A stretch of DNA of 38,298 nt from Verrucomicrobiota bacterium (GTDB lineage Bacteria; Verrucomicrobiota; Verrucomicrobiia; CAIQCK01), in contig JACRKA010000039.1 of the NCBI GenBank assembly GCA_016219905.1, forward strand, positions 1 through 38,298, written 5' to 3'. The position numbers were made by a program, and so were the translations under genes. The notes beneath the pieces are model-generated. The model was not told the DNA's origin. It saw nothing but the letters and a program-made list of their open reading frames with translations, and made no database searches. Below are positions 1 to 8,427 of the stretch, in pieces. How positions within the stretch are numbered: the stretch's first letter is position 1; each line of letters opens with the position of its first letter.

Positions 1-82
1 CCAGCCGGATGAGTTGGCTGACTTTCCGGATCTTCTCCGCGAACGGTTCGCGTGCCAGTTGTCGCCGCAGTTCCAGTTTCAT
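1..82 (-). CDS. Hypothetical protein, N-terminal fragment cut by the window edge
   Basis: Only the first 27 codons are visible; they begin MKLELRRQLAREPFAEKIRK and continue as a charged, probably helical segment. The ATG overlaps the TGA of the nucleotidyltransferase gene in an ATGA motif, so the two are almost certainly translated in a coupled way. I do not recognise the family. A short charged helical protein coupled to a nucleotidyltransferase-fold protein is the usual form of toxin-antitoxin-like pairs, but nothing in these residues proves that role. Confidence 0.6.
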   Translation of the reverse strand, partial: MKLELRRQLAREPFAEKIRKVSQLIRL

Positions 83-591
83 GGTGTCGGCAGCTTCAGT
101 TTATGCCGTTGGAGAATGGTTTCCAAGCGCGCGTTGTCGAGGTCGGCTTGCTGGAGGAGTTGTTCGATGCGGGCCTTGTCCTTGGGCCGGCCGACGCTGG
201 CGGCGATGGCGACGATGTGTTCGGCGCGAAAGACTTTCGCAGGCACGCCTTCGAATTCGATGCGCGCGGCCTCGCGGACGGCTTCCTCGGTCAAATCGTG
301 GGCTGCCAGGAATTGCACGGGATATCCGCGCAGGAGGAGGTGCTCGCGTTGGACCTGCCAGCCGCGCGATTGCAGGTGGGCGTAGATGGCCGGGATGCCC
401 GCGGACAATCCCTTGTCAGCGGGAATGAAAAAGATGTCGGCGTCGTAGGTGGTGAACGGCTCGACGTAGTGAATCGCCGCGAGCGCGCCGCCGAGCGCCC
501 AATCTTCGATCAACTTCGCCGCGACCAGCTCGTTGGCCGCGCGAAACACATCGGCCAGCGGAATGTTGGCGGATGAATCGTCGTCCGGCAT
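79..591 (-). CDS. Nucleotidyltransferase-fold protein (AbiEii/MNT-like)
   Basis: A 170-residue protein with the minimal nucleotidyltransferase signature: Gly34-Gly35 followed by a D-x-D pair (Asp50 and Asp52, in TTYDADIFF). This is the Mg/NTP-binding pattern of the Pol-beta superfamily. The rest is alpha/beta with a helical C-terminus and no signal peptide, so it should act in the cytoplasm. Length suits stand-alone MNT or AbiEii-type proteins, often half of a toxin-antitoxin or phage-defence pair; substrate RNA or protein cannot be read from sequence. It has its own promoter and its stop overlaps the start of the next gene. It could also be a housekeeping nucleotidyltransferase homologue. 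Fold assignment is fairly sure, function is not. Confidence 0.7.
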   Translation of the reverse strand: MPDDDSSANIPLADVFRAANELVAAKLIEDWALGGALAAIHYVEPFTTYDADIFFIPADKGLSAGIPAIYAHLQSRGWQVQREHLLLRGYPVQFLAAHDLTEEAVREAARIEFEGVPAKVFRAEHIVAIAASVGRPKDKARIEQLLQQADLDNARLETILQRHKLKLPTP

Positions 592-627
592 GGCCAGGAT
601 TGTGCCAGACTCGCGCGGTCGTGTAAA
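592..627 (-). promoter_or_regulatory. Promoter of the nucleotidyltransferase gene, predicted leaderless
   Basis: Read on the minus strand, TTTACA (622-627) lies 17 bases from CACAAT (599-604), and only 7 bases separate that -10 box from the ATG at 591. No Shine-Dalgarno fits between them, so transcription should start at or within a base or two of the ATG. Confidence 0.5.
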
Positions 628-715
628 CCTCCGCTCTCTTCATAACGAATCCGGCGGTGCATCGGGACGCCATCGGAGTGATAAGAACCGCGTTCAACAA
701 CCGGAGGATTTGCCG

Positions 716-781
716 ATGAACACGCGGGTCGGATTGAAGCGGATGGTTGGCGCGTTCTGCGCGCTGGTTTGTTTGTCATAG
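716..781 (+). pseudogene. Remnant of a secreted-protein gene: signal peptide ended by TAG
   Basis: A GGAGG Shine-Dalgarno (703-707) stands 8 bases before an ATG. The 21 codons encode a typical signal peptide (MNTRVGLKRM followed by VGAFCALVCLS). A TAG then interrupts just where a signal-peptidase site would be; beyond it the same frame reads AQEPAA, as a mature N-terminus might. Reading resumes for only about 30 codons before another stop. I interpret this as the 5' end of a decayed or deleted exported-protein gene; the TAG is one base from a Tyr codon. A short real peptide is possible but less likely. Confidence 0.45.
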
Positions 782-865
782 GCGCAGGAGCCGGCGGCGC
801 GACGCGGAAGGCAATCACTTCGTTGCACCACGTCGTCGCGAAACCTGCGTCATCCAGTTTCTGAA

Positions 866-1951
866 CTAGACCGGCTTTCTCGCCAGCAACACCAGTTCTT
901 CCGACTGCTCCGGGTGGCGGAGCGAGAGGCGGTGGGCGTGGGCGATCTGCAGCCGCATCCGGTGCTTCACGAAGAACGGCAGGGGCAGCCGGCGCGCGGA
1001 GGGGTTCAACCCGCGCCGGATGTATTCGCTGCCGCGGAAGGTCGCCTTGGCGGTGAGGGTGGCGCGCGGCTGCGGCTCCGGATCGAACCCCGCCAGCCGC
1101 AGCGTCCGGCGCAGCGCCTCCGGCGTGAACAGCACCAGGTGCCGCGGCGGATCGAGCGCGAAGTAATCGCGCCCGAACAGGCGATGCCCCCGCGACGCGA
1201 GATTCGGCGTGCCGATGTGCAGGACGCCGCCGGGTTTCATCATGCGATGGACCACGCGCATCGTCCCGACCGGATCGTGGAGGTGCTCGATGACGTGACT
1301 GAGCGTCACCGCGTCGAAATAGTCGTCGGGAAACAAGCCGGGCACGAGAAAGCCTTCCTTCACCGCCAAGCCCGCTGCCGCGGCCGCAGCGGCGGCCTTC
1401 GGGTCCGGTTCGACGCCATGCACGTCCCAGCCGGCGGCGCGCATCAGCAGCAGGAACGCGCCGTTGCCGCAGCCGATGTCGAGCAGCCGCGCGCCGGGGC
1501 GCGGCATTTTCAACCAGCGCACCGAGCGGTCCGCGCGCAGGCGGACGGCGAGGCCGAGCCGCGTTGCGCCACGAGAATCGGACGGCTCGAAATGGCAGCC
1601 GTAAGCGGCATTGAGGTAACCGTTCCTCAACGCGAGCCGATGCCGGCGCCATGCCGACGACGGCGTCTTCGTCGCGTCCGCTGCCGACTCGTGCGTGAAG
1701 TAGCTCGAATAGGCCAGCTTGATCGTGGCGCGGGTCGGGCGCGGGTCGAGATAGGCGGCGGTGCAGCCGGCGCAGCGGAGGAGCGTCCACCGGCCCGGCG
1801 CGCAGAAGAACACGCGATCCGTCAGATCGGCGTGAAGCAGCTCGCGCTTTGTCTCGCCGCAGAGAGGGCAGGCGGGCACGGACTCCAAGCCGTCCGCCGG
1901 CCATTCGCCGGCTGGAGCCGTCATTCGCGCTGGGACTTCACGGGATTTCAT
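866..1951 (-). CDS. Class I SAM-dependent methyltransferase with N-terminal zinc ribbon
   Basis: A 361-residue protein. The N-terminal C28-x2-C31 and C60-x2-C63 pairs form a zinc ribbon of the kind seen before sugar C-methyltransferase-like and Methyltransf_23 domains. The SAM-binding motif I (LLDIGCGNGAF, residues 156-166) is followed by HVIEHLHDP, the usual post-motif helix. The C-terminus (MRLQIAHAHRLSLRHPEQSE) is basic. It lies 33 bases downstream of a glycosyltransferase on the same strand, so the pair probably acts on a surface or secreted glycan; the acceptor is unknown. An internal ATG at residue 10 is an alternative start. Family is secure, substrate is not. Confidence 0.85.
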   Translation of the reverse strand: MKSREVPARMTAPAGEWPADGLESVPACPLCGETKRELLHADLTDRVFFCAPGRWTLLRCAGCTAAYLDPRPTRATIKLAYSSYFTHESAADATKTPSSAWRRHRLALRNGYLNAAYGCHFEPSDSRGATRLGLAVRLRADRSVRWLKMPRPGARLLDIGCGNGAFLLLMRAAGWDVHGVEPDPKAAAAAAAAGLAVKEGFLVPGLFPDDYFDAVTLSHVIEHLHDPVGTMRVVHRMMKPGGVLHIGTPNLASRGHRLFGRDYFALDPPRHLVLFTPEALRRTLRLAGFDPEPQPRATLTAKATFRGSEYIRRGLNPSARRLPLPFFVKHRMRLQIAHAHRLSLRHPEQSEELVLLARKPV

Positions 1952-1984
1952 GCGTGACGTGGATTGGCGAAGATGTTCTCGCTG

Positions 1985-2965
1985 TCAGGTCTCCAACAGC
2001 CGCGCCCATGTGTCCGCGGCTTGTTGCACGGAATAGCGCGCGACGACCCGCTCGCGGCCCGCTGCGCCCATGCGCGCGCGCAGCCCGTCGTCGCGGCAAA
2101 GTTTGATGATGGCCTCCACCCATTCCTCGGACCGCGTGGGCAACAGCCCCGTTTCGCCCGGCACGACGACCTCGGCGTTGGAGCCGACCGGCGACGCGAT
2201 CACGGGCAGCCCTGCGGCCATGTATTGGATGATTTTGAACGCGCACTTGCCCTGCGTCCACGGGTCCAGCGGCGTGGGCGCGATGCCGATGTCGCCGCGG
2301 CAGAGCGCGGCGGCTTCGCCCTCCTGCGACCACGGAATCGTTTCCACCGGCAGCACGGAGCTGGCCACCGTCTCGTCCGCGATCACGACCAACCGCAAAC
2401 CGGGCACGGACGCCGCGGCGCGTTCAAGGGCCGGGAGTGACTGGCGCAGATACGGCAGCGTCCAGTGCGACCCGATCCAGACCAGCGTCGGCTGGCGGGT
2501 CTCCGCGTGTTGCTTGAGCTGGTAATGCGCCGGGTCGAGCATCGTGGGCACGACCGTGACGGGGCAGCCGCGCTCCCGGAAAAACCCGGCGAGGTATTCG
2601 TTGCCCGCCACAACATGGTCCAGCGCCCCGGTCGTCGCGCGGAAGCGGACGCGTTTGCGGTAGCGCTTCACCCATCCCACCGGGTGCGCGTAGAACATCA
2701 CCGCGTCGTCCACGTCGAAGAAAAGCCGCCGCGCGTGCCGGCGCAGGCAGCGGGCATCGGCCGGGCTGAGCAACTTGCGCTGGAGGATCACCGCGTCGTA
2801 ACCGGCCGCCGAGCGGAACAGCTCCTGGCACGCCGCCGGGTCGGCGGGCCGGAGCCGGGCTTCGACCTGGAATCCGCGCGGCGAGAGCAATGCCTTCAGC
2901 GGGTCGAGCCGGAGGCGGAACGACGACCCGTCCAGATTGGTGGTGATGATCAAAACACGTTTCAC
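1985..2965 (-). CDS. Glycosyltransferase, GT4-like (GT-B fold)
   Basis: A 326-residue protein starting at GTG. It opens with a GT-B N-terminal strand (KRVLIITTN), lacks a signal peptide, and carries the C-terminal nucleotide-sugar half: WIGSHWTLPYL, then IGIAPTPLDPW, and the GT4-type segment YMAAGLPVIASPVGSNAEVV near residues 249-268, where the family donor-binding acid and glycines sit. It ends in a short helix typical of the family. It likely transfers a sugar to a lipid-linked or polysaccharide acceptor at the inner face of the cytoplasmic membrane. The zinc-ribbon methyltransferase follows on the same strand, suggesting a two-gene unit. Donor and acceptor cannot be told from sequence. Confidence 0.85.
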   Translation of the reverse strand: MKRVLIITTNLDGSSFRLRLDPLKALLSPRGFQVEARLRPADPAACQELFRSAAGYDAVILQRKLLSPADARCLRRHARRLFFDVDDAVMFYAHPVGWVKRYRKRVRFRATTGALDHVVAGNEYLAGFFRERGCPVTVVPTMLDPAHYQLKQHAETRQPTLVWIGSHWTLPYLRQSLPALERAAASVPGLRLVVIADETVASSVLPVETIPWSQEGEAAALCRGDIGIAPTPLDPWTQGKCAFKIIQYMAAGLPVIASPVGSNAEVVVPGETGLLPTRSEEWVEAIIKLCRDDGLRARMGAAGRERVVARYSVQQAADTWARLLET

Positions 2966-3026
2966 GCGATTCTGTTTGTCCCGTGCATCCGCGTCGGCAA
3001 GAACTGGCGCAGCCTGCCCGCACCGG

Positions 3027-3093
3027 GTGGCGCAAGCTCCCAGCTTGCGGTCGTTGATGACAACAGGATTCGCAAGCTGGAAGCTTGCGCCAC
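3027..3093. repeat. Nested palindromic interspersed element
   Basis: Arms 3027-3049 and 3071-3093 are inverted copies matching at 22 of 23 positions, separated by 21 bases. Each arm is itself a small palindrome (CGCAAGCT / AGCTTGCG around 2-3 bases), so a single strand can fold as one long hairpin or as two adjacent short ones. It lies between the 3' end of the Tat oxidoreductase and the 5' end of the glycosyltransferase. The design resembles bacterial REP-like non-autonomous repeats; I see no transposase. Confidence 0.8.
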
Positions 3094-3134
3094 TTTTGAC
3101 TCGAGAAGACGCGACGCCGCGCGGCGGCCGGGTT

Positions 3135-4547
<1,413 letters not shown>

Positions 4548-4581
4548 GGTGGTTGTCTCCGGGTTTGAAATGCTGGCGGCC

Positions 4582-4609
4582 AGACTACCGCGACGCGGGC
4601 CACAGGCAA
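4582..4609 (-). promoter_or_regulatory. Promoter of the Tat oxidoreductase gene
   Basis: On the minus strand TTGCCT (4604-4609) is 16 bases from TAGTCT (4582-4587). The predicted start near 4575 leaves a leader of about 28 bases containing the GGAGA ribosome site. This is the conventional arrangement, in contrast to the leaderless promoters elsewhere in the window. Confidence 0.5.
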
Positions 4610-4707
4610 GAAAAACCGCGAGGGAGCGCGGCGTGCCGCAATCCGGGTGAACTGTCCCCGGGCACAACCAAGGCGCGGCGCCGTGGCCGCGCGCTCAGGC
4701 TCGCGGC

Positions 4708-5526
4708 TCAGTCATAGCCCCGACCCGGCGGCGGCAGGGGCGTGTAGAGTTGCCGTTGCGCAGGCGGCGACGGCGGCGCGGGGGCGGCCTGGGGAGTGAC
4801 GGTCGTGACGCCAGAGCTTGCAGAGGCGGCCGGCTGAACGGCCGCGGCCGGTGACGCACCGGTCGCCGCGCCGCCGCGCGAGCCTTGCAACGCGGTGAGC
4901 ATCTGCTGGTAGAACGCGCGGCGGTTGGGATCAATCTGCTCGCTCATCCGCTGGTTGATGTGGGCGAGGGCCTGGTCGCCGCCGCCAAAGCGGTTGGCGT
5001 AGTCCTGCGCGCTGAAGAACCCGCCGTTGGCGAACCGGATGCCCCAGCGGCCCTGCTCGTCCTGGGTGGCGGTGCCCGCGCCGCCGCTCCAGGGAGGCCC
5101 GCCGCCCCAAGGACCGCCAAATCCCGGACCGCCGGGCCGCGGCTGTCCCGGTTGTTGCTGAGGGTTCTGCGCGAGGGCGGTGTTGGGTTTGGCGGGCAGG
5201 GGGGCGGAACCGGGCCGGATGACGGCGGTCTGTTTATCGCGGCGGACGGTCACGCTGCGGTTGGCCGGGTCTATCTTCTCCACCACGATGCCGGGCATCA
5301 GTTCGTCGCCTTCGTTGACGAAGCGGGCGGCGCGGCCGGAGTGTTCGAGGCTCGCCTGGAGCTTGCCGCCTTGCTTGACCACGCCGGACACGCGCCAGCC
5401 GGCCACAAAGTCGGGCTGCTCAGGCGAGGGCGGGGGGGCGGCAGGAGATTTTTTCGAGTCCTCCGCAAAGCCGGTGCAAACGGCCGCAGCCAGGACGGCA
5501 GTGAAGACTATCCGATGCGCTTTCAT
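4708..5526 (-). CDS. Secreted proline/glycine-rich protein with PilP/GspC-like domain
   Basis: A 272-residue protein with a signal peptide (about 1-21, ending TGFAE). Residues about 40-95 (GWRVSGVVKQGGKLQASLEH, then NEGDELMPGIVVEKIDPANR) have the strand pattern of the periplasmic HR domain of GspC/PilP proteins, which link inner-membrane platform to secretin. A low-complexity Pro/Gly/Gln region follows, then a helical segment (QDYANRFGGGDQALAHINQR) and a Pro/Ala-rich tail. No pilus or secretion gene is adjacent, so a type II secretion or pilus role is inferred only from the domain shape. It may be an orphan regulator of such a system or merely share the fold. Confidence 0.6.
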   Translation of the reverse strand: MKAHRIVFTAVLAAAVCTGFAEDSKKSPAAPPPSPEQPDFVAGWRVSGVVKQGGKLQASLEHSGRAARFVNEGDELMPGIVVEKIDPANRSVTVRRDKQTAVIRPGSAPLPAKPNTALAQNPQQQPGQPRPGGPGFGGPWGGGPPWSGGAGTATQDEQGRWGIRFANGGFFSAQDYANRFGGGDQALAHINQRMSEQIDPNRRAFYQQMLTALQGSRGGAATGASPAAAVQPAASASSGVTTVTPQAAPAPPSPPAQRQLYTPLPPPGRGYD

Positions 5527-5662
5527 TCAAGATCCACGCAACGCCCGCCTTTCCAACACCAATACCGGGCCGTTGGTTCTGCCGAACTTAGCGCGATGCC
5601 GGCGGGATTGCAAAACGCCCAGGCCGGCGCGACCGCGCCGCCACGCCTCGCTCTGGGGCGGG

Positions 5663-6664
5663 TCACTCCTCGCTGACGCACTTGTCGTAGAAGTTCACGA
5701 ACTTGTCCTTGTCGGGACTCTCACGCACGGCCATCGCGGCGCGCGGGTGCTGGTTGAGCTGGCCGCCGATGTTGTAGGGCACGAGCGGACCCCACTCCAT
5801 TTTTTGACGCAGCGCGAGCATGTGATCCTGAAGAAGTTTATAGACCGGCCGGACGTGGAACTTCGGGTTGCGGAGGAAACCGAGCATCAGCTCCATGGGA
5901 CAGTTGCCGGCGCCACGGCCGAGGCCATACATGGTGGCGTCCACGCGGTTGGCGCCGTGGATGATCGCCTCGATGGTGTTCGAGAAGGCGAGTTGGAGGT
6001 TGTTGTGCGCGTGGATGCCGACCTCTTTGCCGGTGGGGTCGGTGTATTTGCGGAACTTTTTCACGAGCCGCTCGATCTGCTCGGTGTAGAAGGCGCCGTT
6101 ACTGTCCACGACGACGATGACCGAGGCGGGCGTCTGAGCCAGGACCTCCAGCGCCTGCTCCAGCTCCTCGTCCTGCACGCGCGAGATGGCCATGAGGTTC
6201 GCGCTGACCTCGTAGCCCATGTCGTGGCAATGCTTGATCATCTCGACGGCTTCCGGGATCTGGGTGATGTAGAACGCCACGCGGATCAGCGAGAGAACGC
6301 TCTTGTCCTTCGGGATGATGTCCTCGCGCCAGTCGCACTTGCCGGCGTCGGCCATCACGGAGAGCTTCAACGGCGTCGGGTTGTCGCCGACGATGCGGCG
6401 GATGGCGTCCTCATCGCAGAACTTCCAGTCGCCATACTCGCCGACGGCAAACTGCTTCTTCGAGGACTTGTAACCCAGCTCCATGTAATCCACGCCCGCC
6501 TCGATGCAGGTCTGATAAACGGCCTTGACCAGCGTGTCGTCGAACTTATGGTCGTTGATCAGCCCCCCGTCGCGGATGGTGCAGTCCAGCACCTTGATCT
6601 GCGGCCGGTAGGTGACCCACGGCGCTTTTTCCTTCTCGTGATGTGTCTTTGCTTTGGCTGCCAT
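5663..6664 (-). CDS. HMGL-like (DRE-TIM) aldolase-domain protein
   Basis: A 333-residue TIM-barrel protein. The HMG-CoA lyase-like signature is present: VLDCTIRDGG with Arg31-Asp32 and the metal ligands His218-x-His220-Asn221 (IHAHNNLQLAF). This is the family of 4-hydroxy-2-oxovalerate aldolase, homocitrate and isopropylmalate synthases; the short length without a regulatory or communication domain favours a lyase-type aldolase. The start was chosen at 6664 because the ATGATG five codons upstream lies within the predicted -10 box. No acylating aldehyde dehydrogenase is next to it, so the usual meta-cleavage partner is missing and the physiological substrate is open. Confidence 0.8.
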   Translation of the reverse strand: MAAKAKTHHEKEKAPWVTYRPQIKVLDCTIRDGGLINDHKFDDTLVKAVYQTCIEAGVDYMELGYKSSKKQFAVGEYGDWKFCDEDAIRRIVGDNPTPLKLSVMADAGKCDWREDIIPKDKSVLSLIRVAFYITQIPEAVEMIKHCHDMGYEVSANLMAISRVQDEELEQALEVLAQTPASVIVVVDSNGAFYTEQIERLVKKFRKYTDPTGKEVGIHAHNNLQLAFSNTIEAIIHGANRVDATMYGLGRGAGNCPMELMLGFLRNPKFHVRPVYKLLQDHMLALRQKMEWGPLVPYNIGGQLNQHPRAAMAVRESPDKDKFVNFYDKCVSEE

Positions 6665-6674
6665 AAGATTGTGC

Positions 6675-6703
6675 ATCATCCCGATTCAGCGGCAGGCTGT
6701 CAA
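6675..6703 (-). promoter_or_regulatory. Promoter of the HMGL-like gene, near-leaderless
   Basis: A perfect TTGACA (6698-6703) is 17 bases from GATGAT (6675-6680) on the minus strand. The next in-frame ATG begins 10 bases after the -10 box, giving a predicted leader of about 4 bases. The box overlaps two upstream ATG codons, which rules them out as starts if this promoter is used. Confidence 0.6.
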
Positions 6704-6734
6704 TCGCTACTTCCGCAACTTCCGCCTTCCGCAT

Positions 6735-7223
6735 TCAACGCGGCCCGAAGAGCGCCCACGCCAGCAGCGGCAGCGGATAGGCCCACGGCACGTGGAAGCC
6801 GCGAAATCCGTCAATCGCCATCGTCACCGCGTAGAGATGCCGCAGCCGCTCCGGGCGATGACGGTAGTAAGTGATGAAATCGTAGAGCCACGCGCCGGCG
6901 AGCATCCATGCCAACACGCGCGGCTGCACGAAAATCCCCGCGCCCGCCACGCCAAGCCACACGACAAACTCCGCGATGCGGCTGCCCGGCAGTTCCTTCA
7001 CGAAGAGCTTGAACTCCTCCGGCGCGACCTTCGCACGCATCTCGGCCAGGTTGATCACGACGCCGAGCGGCAGGCCGGCGACGAGGCCGAGCCATTGGCT
7101 GACGCCCGCGCCACTCATCGCGCAGCCTCCAGCCAGCACCACAAACGCGAGGTTCATCCACCACCGCCGCGCGCGGTCCTGTCCCAGCTCGGAGGGGTCC
7201 GGCTGCCGGTGCGAGCCGCCCAT
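6735..7223 (-). CDS. Small integral membrane protein of unknown function
   Basis: A 162-residue protein from the first ATG (an upstream in-frame codon is TTG). After a polar N-terminus (HRQPDPSELGQDRARRWW) there are hydrophobic segments around LAFVVLAGGCAMSGAGV, LGLVAGLPLGVVINLA, AEFVVWLGVAGAGIFV and PLPLLAWALF, with a basic YYRHRPERLRHLY loop. I do not recognise the family. It lies between the HtpX-like protease and the aldolase on the same strand; a CGAAA repeat element separates it from the protease gene, so co-transcription is possible but uncertain. Confidence 0.65.
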   Translation of the reverse strand: MGGSHRQPDPSELGQDRARRWWMNLAFVVLAGGCAMSGAGVSQWLGLVAGLPLGVVINLAEMRAKVAPEEFKLFVKELPGSRIAEFVVWLGVAGAGIFVQPRVLAWMLAGAWLYDFITYYRHRPERLRHLYAVTMAIDGFRGFHVPWAYPLPLLAWALFGPR

Positions 7224-7246
7224 GGTTGGCGGGGAATCGTTCAACG

Positions 7247-7406
7247 TGAAATCCGAAGTTCGAAACCGCGAAAGCCGAAAGAAACTCGAATTTCGAATGA
7301 CGAAGGCTGCGCCGGGGAGGGGTCAAGACTGTTCAGCTTGCTGCCGCCGTTTCGAGCTTCGAGTTTCGGACTTGTTTCGGATTTCGACATTCGGATTTCG
7401 GATTTT
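7247..7406. repeat. Composite CGAAA-heptamer repeat element with inverted ends
   Basis: Two stretches rich in 7-8 base units of the form YYCGAAA face each other: 7247-7305 in direct orientation on the plus strand (for example AAATCCGAAGTTCGAAAC) and 7350-7406 in inverted orientation (TTTCGGATTTCGACATTCGG). About 45 bases of unrelated sequence lie between. It fills the gap between the stop of the HtpX-like gene and the start of the small membrane protein. Related heptamer arrays occur inside two genes in this window (13436-13471 and 30776-30810). Confidence 0.75.
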
Positions 7407-7417
7407 CCGCCCACCGC

Positions 7418-8356
7418 TCACGCTGACGCTCCCATCGCCTCCAGCCGCTTGATGCGCTCCTCGATTGGCGGATGCGTGCTGAACCACGAGTTCACACGCC
7501 CGCCGTGGGCCATCAACGGGCTGACGATGTAGAGGTGCGCCGTCGCCTTGTTGGCCGCCTCCAGCGGCTCCGTGTCCGCGCCGAGCTTGCGCAGCGCGTC
7601 GGCGAGGCCCTTCGGGTAGCGCGTCAGCCGCACGCCGTTGGCGTCGGCCATGAACTCGCGCTGCCGGCTCACCGCCGCCTGGATCAGCGCGGCGACGATC
7701 GGCGCGAGGATGGCCAGGATGAGGCCGATGACCAGGAACACCAGCACCGCCGCGCCGCCGCCGCGCCCGTCGCTGCCGGATCGCCGGCTGCCGCCAACGC
7801 CCCGCCACCGCAGCGAGCGCAGGAACCAGTCGCTCAACAACGTGATGACGCCGACCATCACGACCACCAGGCTCATGAACCGGATGTCGTAGTTCTGGAC
7901 GTGGCTCATCTCGTGCGCGATGACCCCCTCCAGTTCGGCGCGGTTCAGCCGGGTCAGCAGGCCGCTGGTGACGCAAACCACCGCGTGCTGCGGGTCGCGC
8001 CCGGTGGCAAACGCGTTCATCGCCGTGTCCTCTATTATATAGGCGCGCGGCTTCGGCACGCCCGCGGCGATCGCCAGCCCTTCGATGACATTGTCGAGAA
8101 ACGGATACTGCTCATGCACGACCGGCCGCGCGCCGGACATCGCCAGCACCATGCTGTCGCTGTGGTAGTAGCTGATCCACGCCGAGCCGCCGGCGAAAAT
8201 CAACGCCAGTCCCGTCGCGAAGCCGGGATCACCCAAGACGACGCCGAACGCCATGCCGAGCGCCCCGATGATCAGGATGAAGAAGCTGCACAGCACGATG
8301 CTGCGGCGCTTGTTGCTGGCGATGGCGTCGTAGAAACTGACGTTCACGGGCTGCAT
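7418..8356 (-). CDS. htpX: M48 family membrane zinc metalloprotease, HtpX-like
   Basis: A 312-residue protein with family length. Two N-terminal membrane segments (about 19-40 and 46-62) precede the zinc site HEMSH (His148, Glu149, His152), then a membrane segment after it, a Gly/Ser/Arg-rich loop (GVGGSRRSGSDGRGGG) and another at about 202-228. The third ligand is Glu234 in REFMADAN, as in HtpX. HtpX degrades misfolded inner-membrane proteins with its active site on the cytoplasmic face. The start at 8356 is the first ATG after a long non-conserved upstream stretch and has an AATGAT box 6 bases before it. The Gly-rich loop is longer than I would expect but is in a variable region. Confidence 0.88.
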   Translation of the reverse strand: MQPVNVSFYDAIASNKRRSIVLCSFFILIIGALGMAFGVVLGDPGFATGLALIFAGGSAWISYYHSDSMVLAMSGARPVVHEQYPFLDNVIEGLAIAAGVPKPRAYIIEDTAMNAFATGRDPQHAVVCVTSGLLTRLNRAELEGVIAHEMSHVQNYDIRFMSLVVVMVGVITLLSDWFLRSLRWRGVGGSRRSGSDGRGGGAAVLVFLVIGLILAILAPIVAALIQAAVSRQREFMADANGVRLTRYPKGLADALRKLGADTEPLEAANKATAHLYIVSPLMAHGGRVNSWFSTHPPIEERIKRLEAMGASA

Positions 8357-8362
8357 CGTAGC

Positions 8363-8368
8363 ATCATT
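8363..8368 (-). promoter_or_regulatory. Possible -10 box of the HtpX-like gene
   Basis: AATGAT on the minus strand ends exactly 6 bases before the ATG, the spacing seen at other leaderless genes here. I see no good -35 hexamer, so this is weaker than the other examples. It overlaps the promoter region of the divergent alpha/beta hydrolase gene. Confidence 0.3.
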
Positions 8369-8372
8369 TGGA

Positions 8373-8400
8373 TTGCGCGACCATCGCCGCCGCCTACAAT
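8373..8400 (+). promoter_or_regulatory. Promoter of the alpha/beta hydrolase-SDR operon
   Basis: TTGCGC (8373-8378) and TACAAT (8395-8400) are 16 bases apart. The predicted transcript begins near 8407 and has a 21-base leader without a Shine-Dalgarno. Confidence 0.45.
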
Positions 8401-8427
8401 CCGCCCAACTCCGAAACCACTGCCGCC

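Noticed and set aside
781-865. Minus-strand frame reading on from the methyltransferase tail (FATTWCNEVIAFRV)
   Set aside because: It looks slightly protein-like but has no start, no recognisable domain and overlaps the signal-peptide remnant on the other strand; chance cannot be excluded.
914-1957. A 347-codon plus-strand frame over the methyltransferase
   Set aside because: Antisense shadow of a well-supported gene; no motif, signal or ribosome site.
4548-4667. N-terminal extension of the Tat oxidoreductase (40 more codons)
   Set aside because: It would bury the twin-arginine signal, crosses a predicted promoter, and has no ribosome site, while 4547 has GGAGA.
7247-7406. CRISPR-like array of short repeats
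   Set aside because: The units are 7-8 bases with no spacers of 30 or so bases and no cas genes; they form a simple heptamer array with inverted ends.
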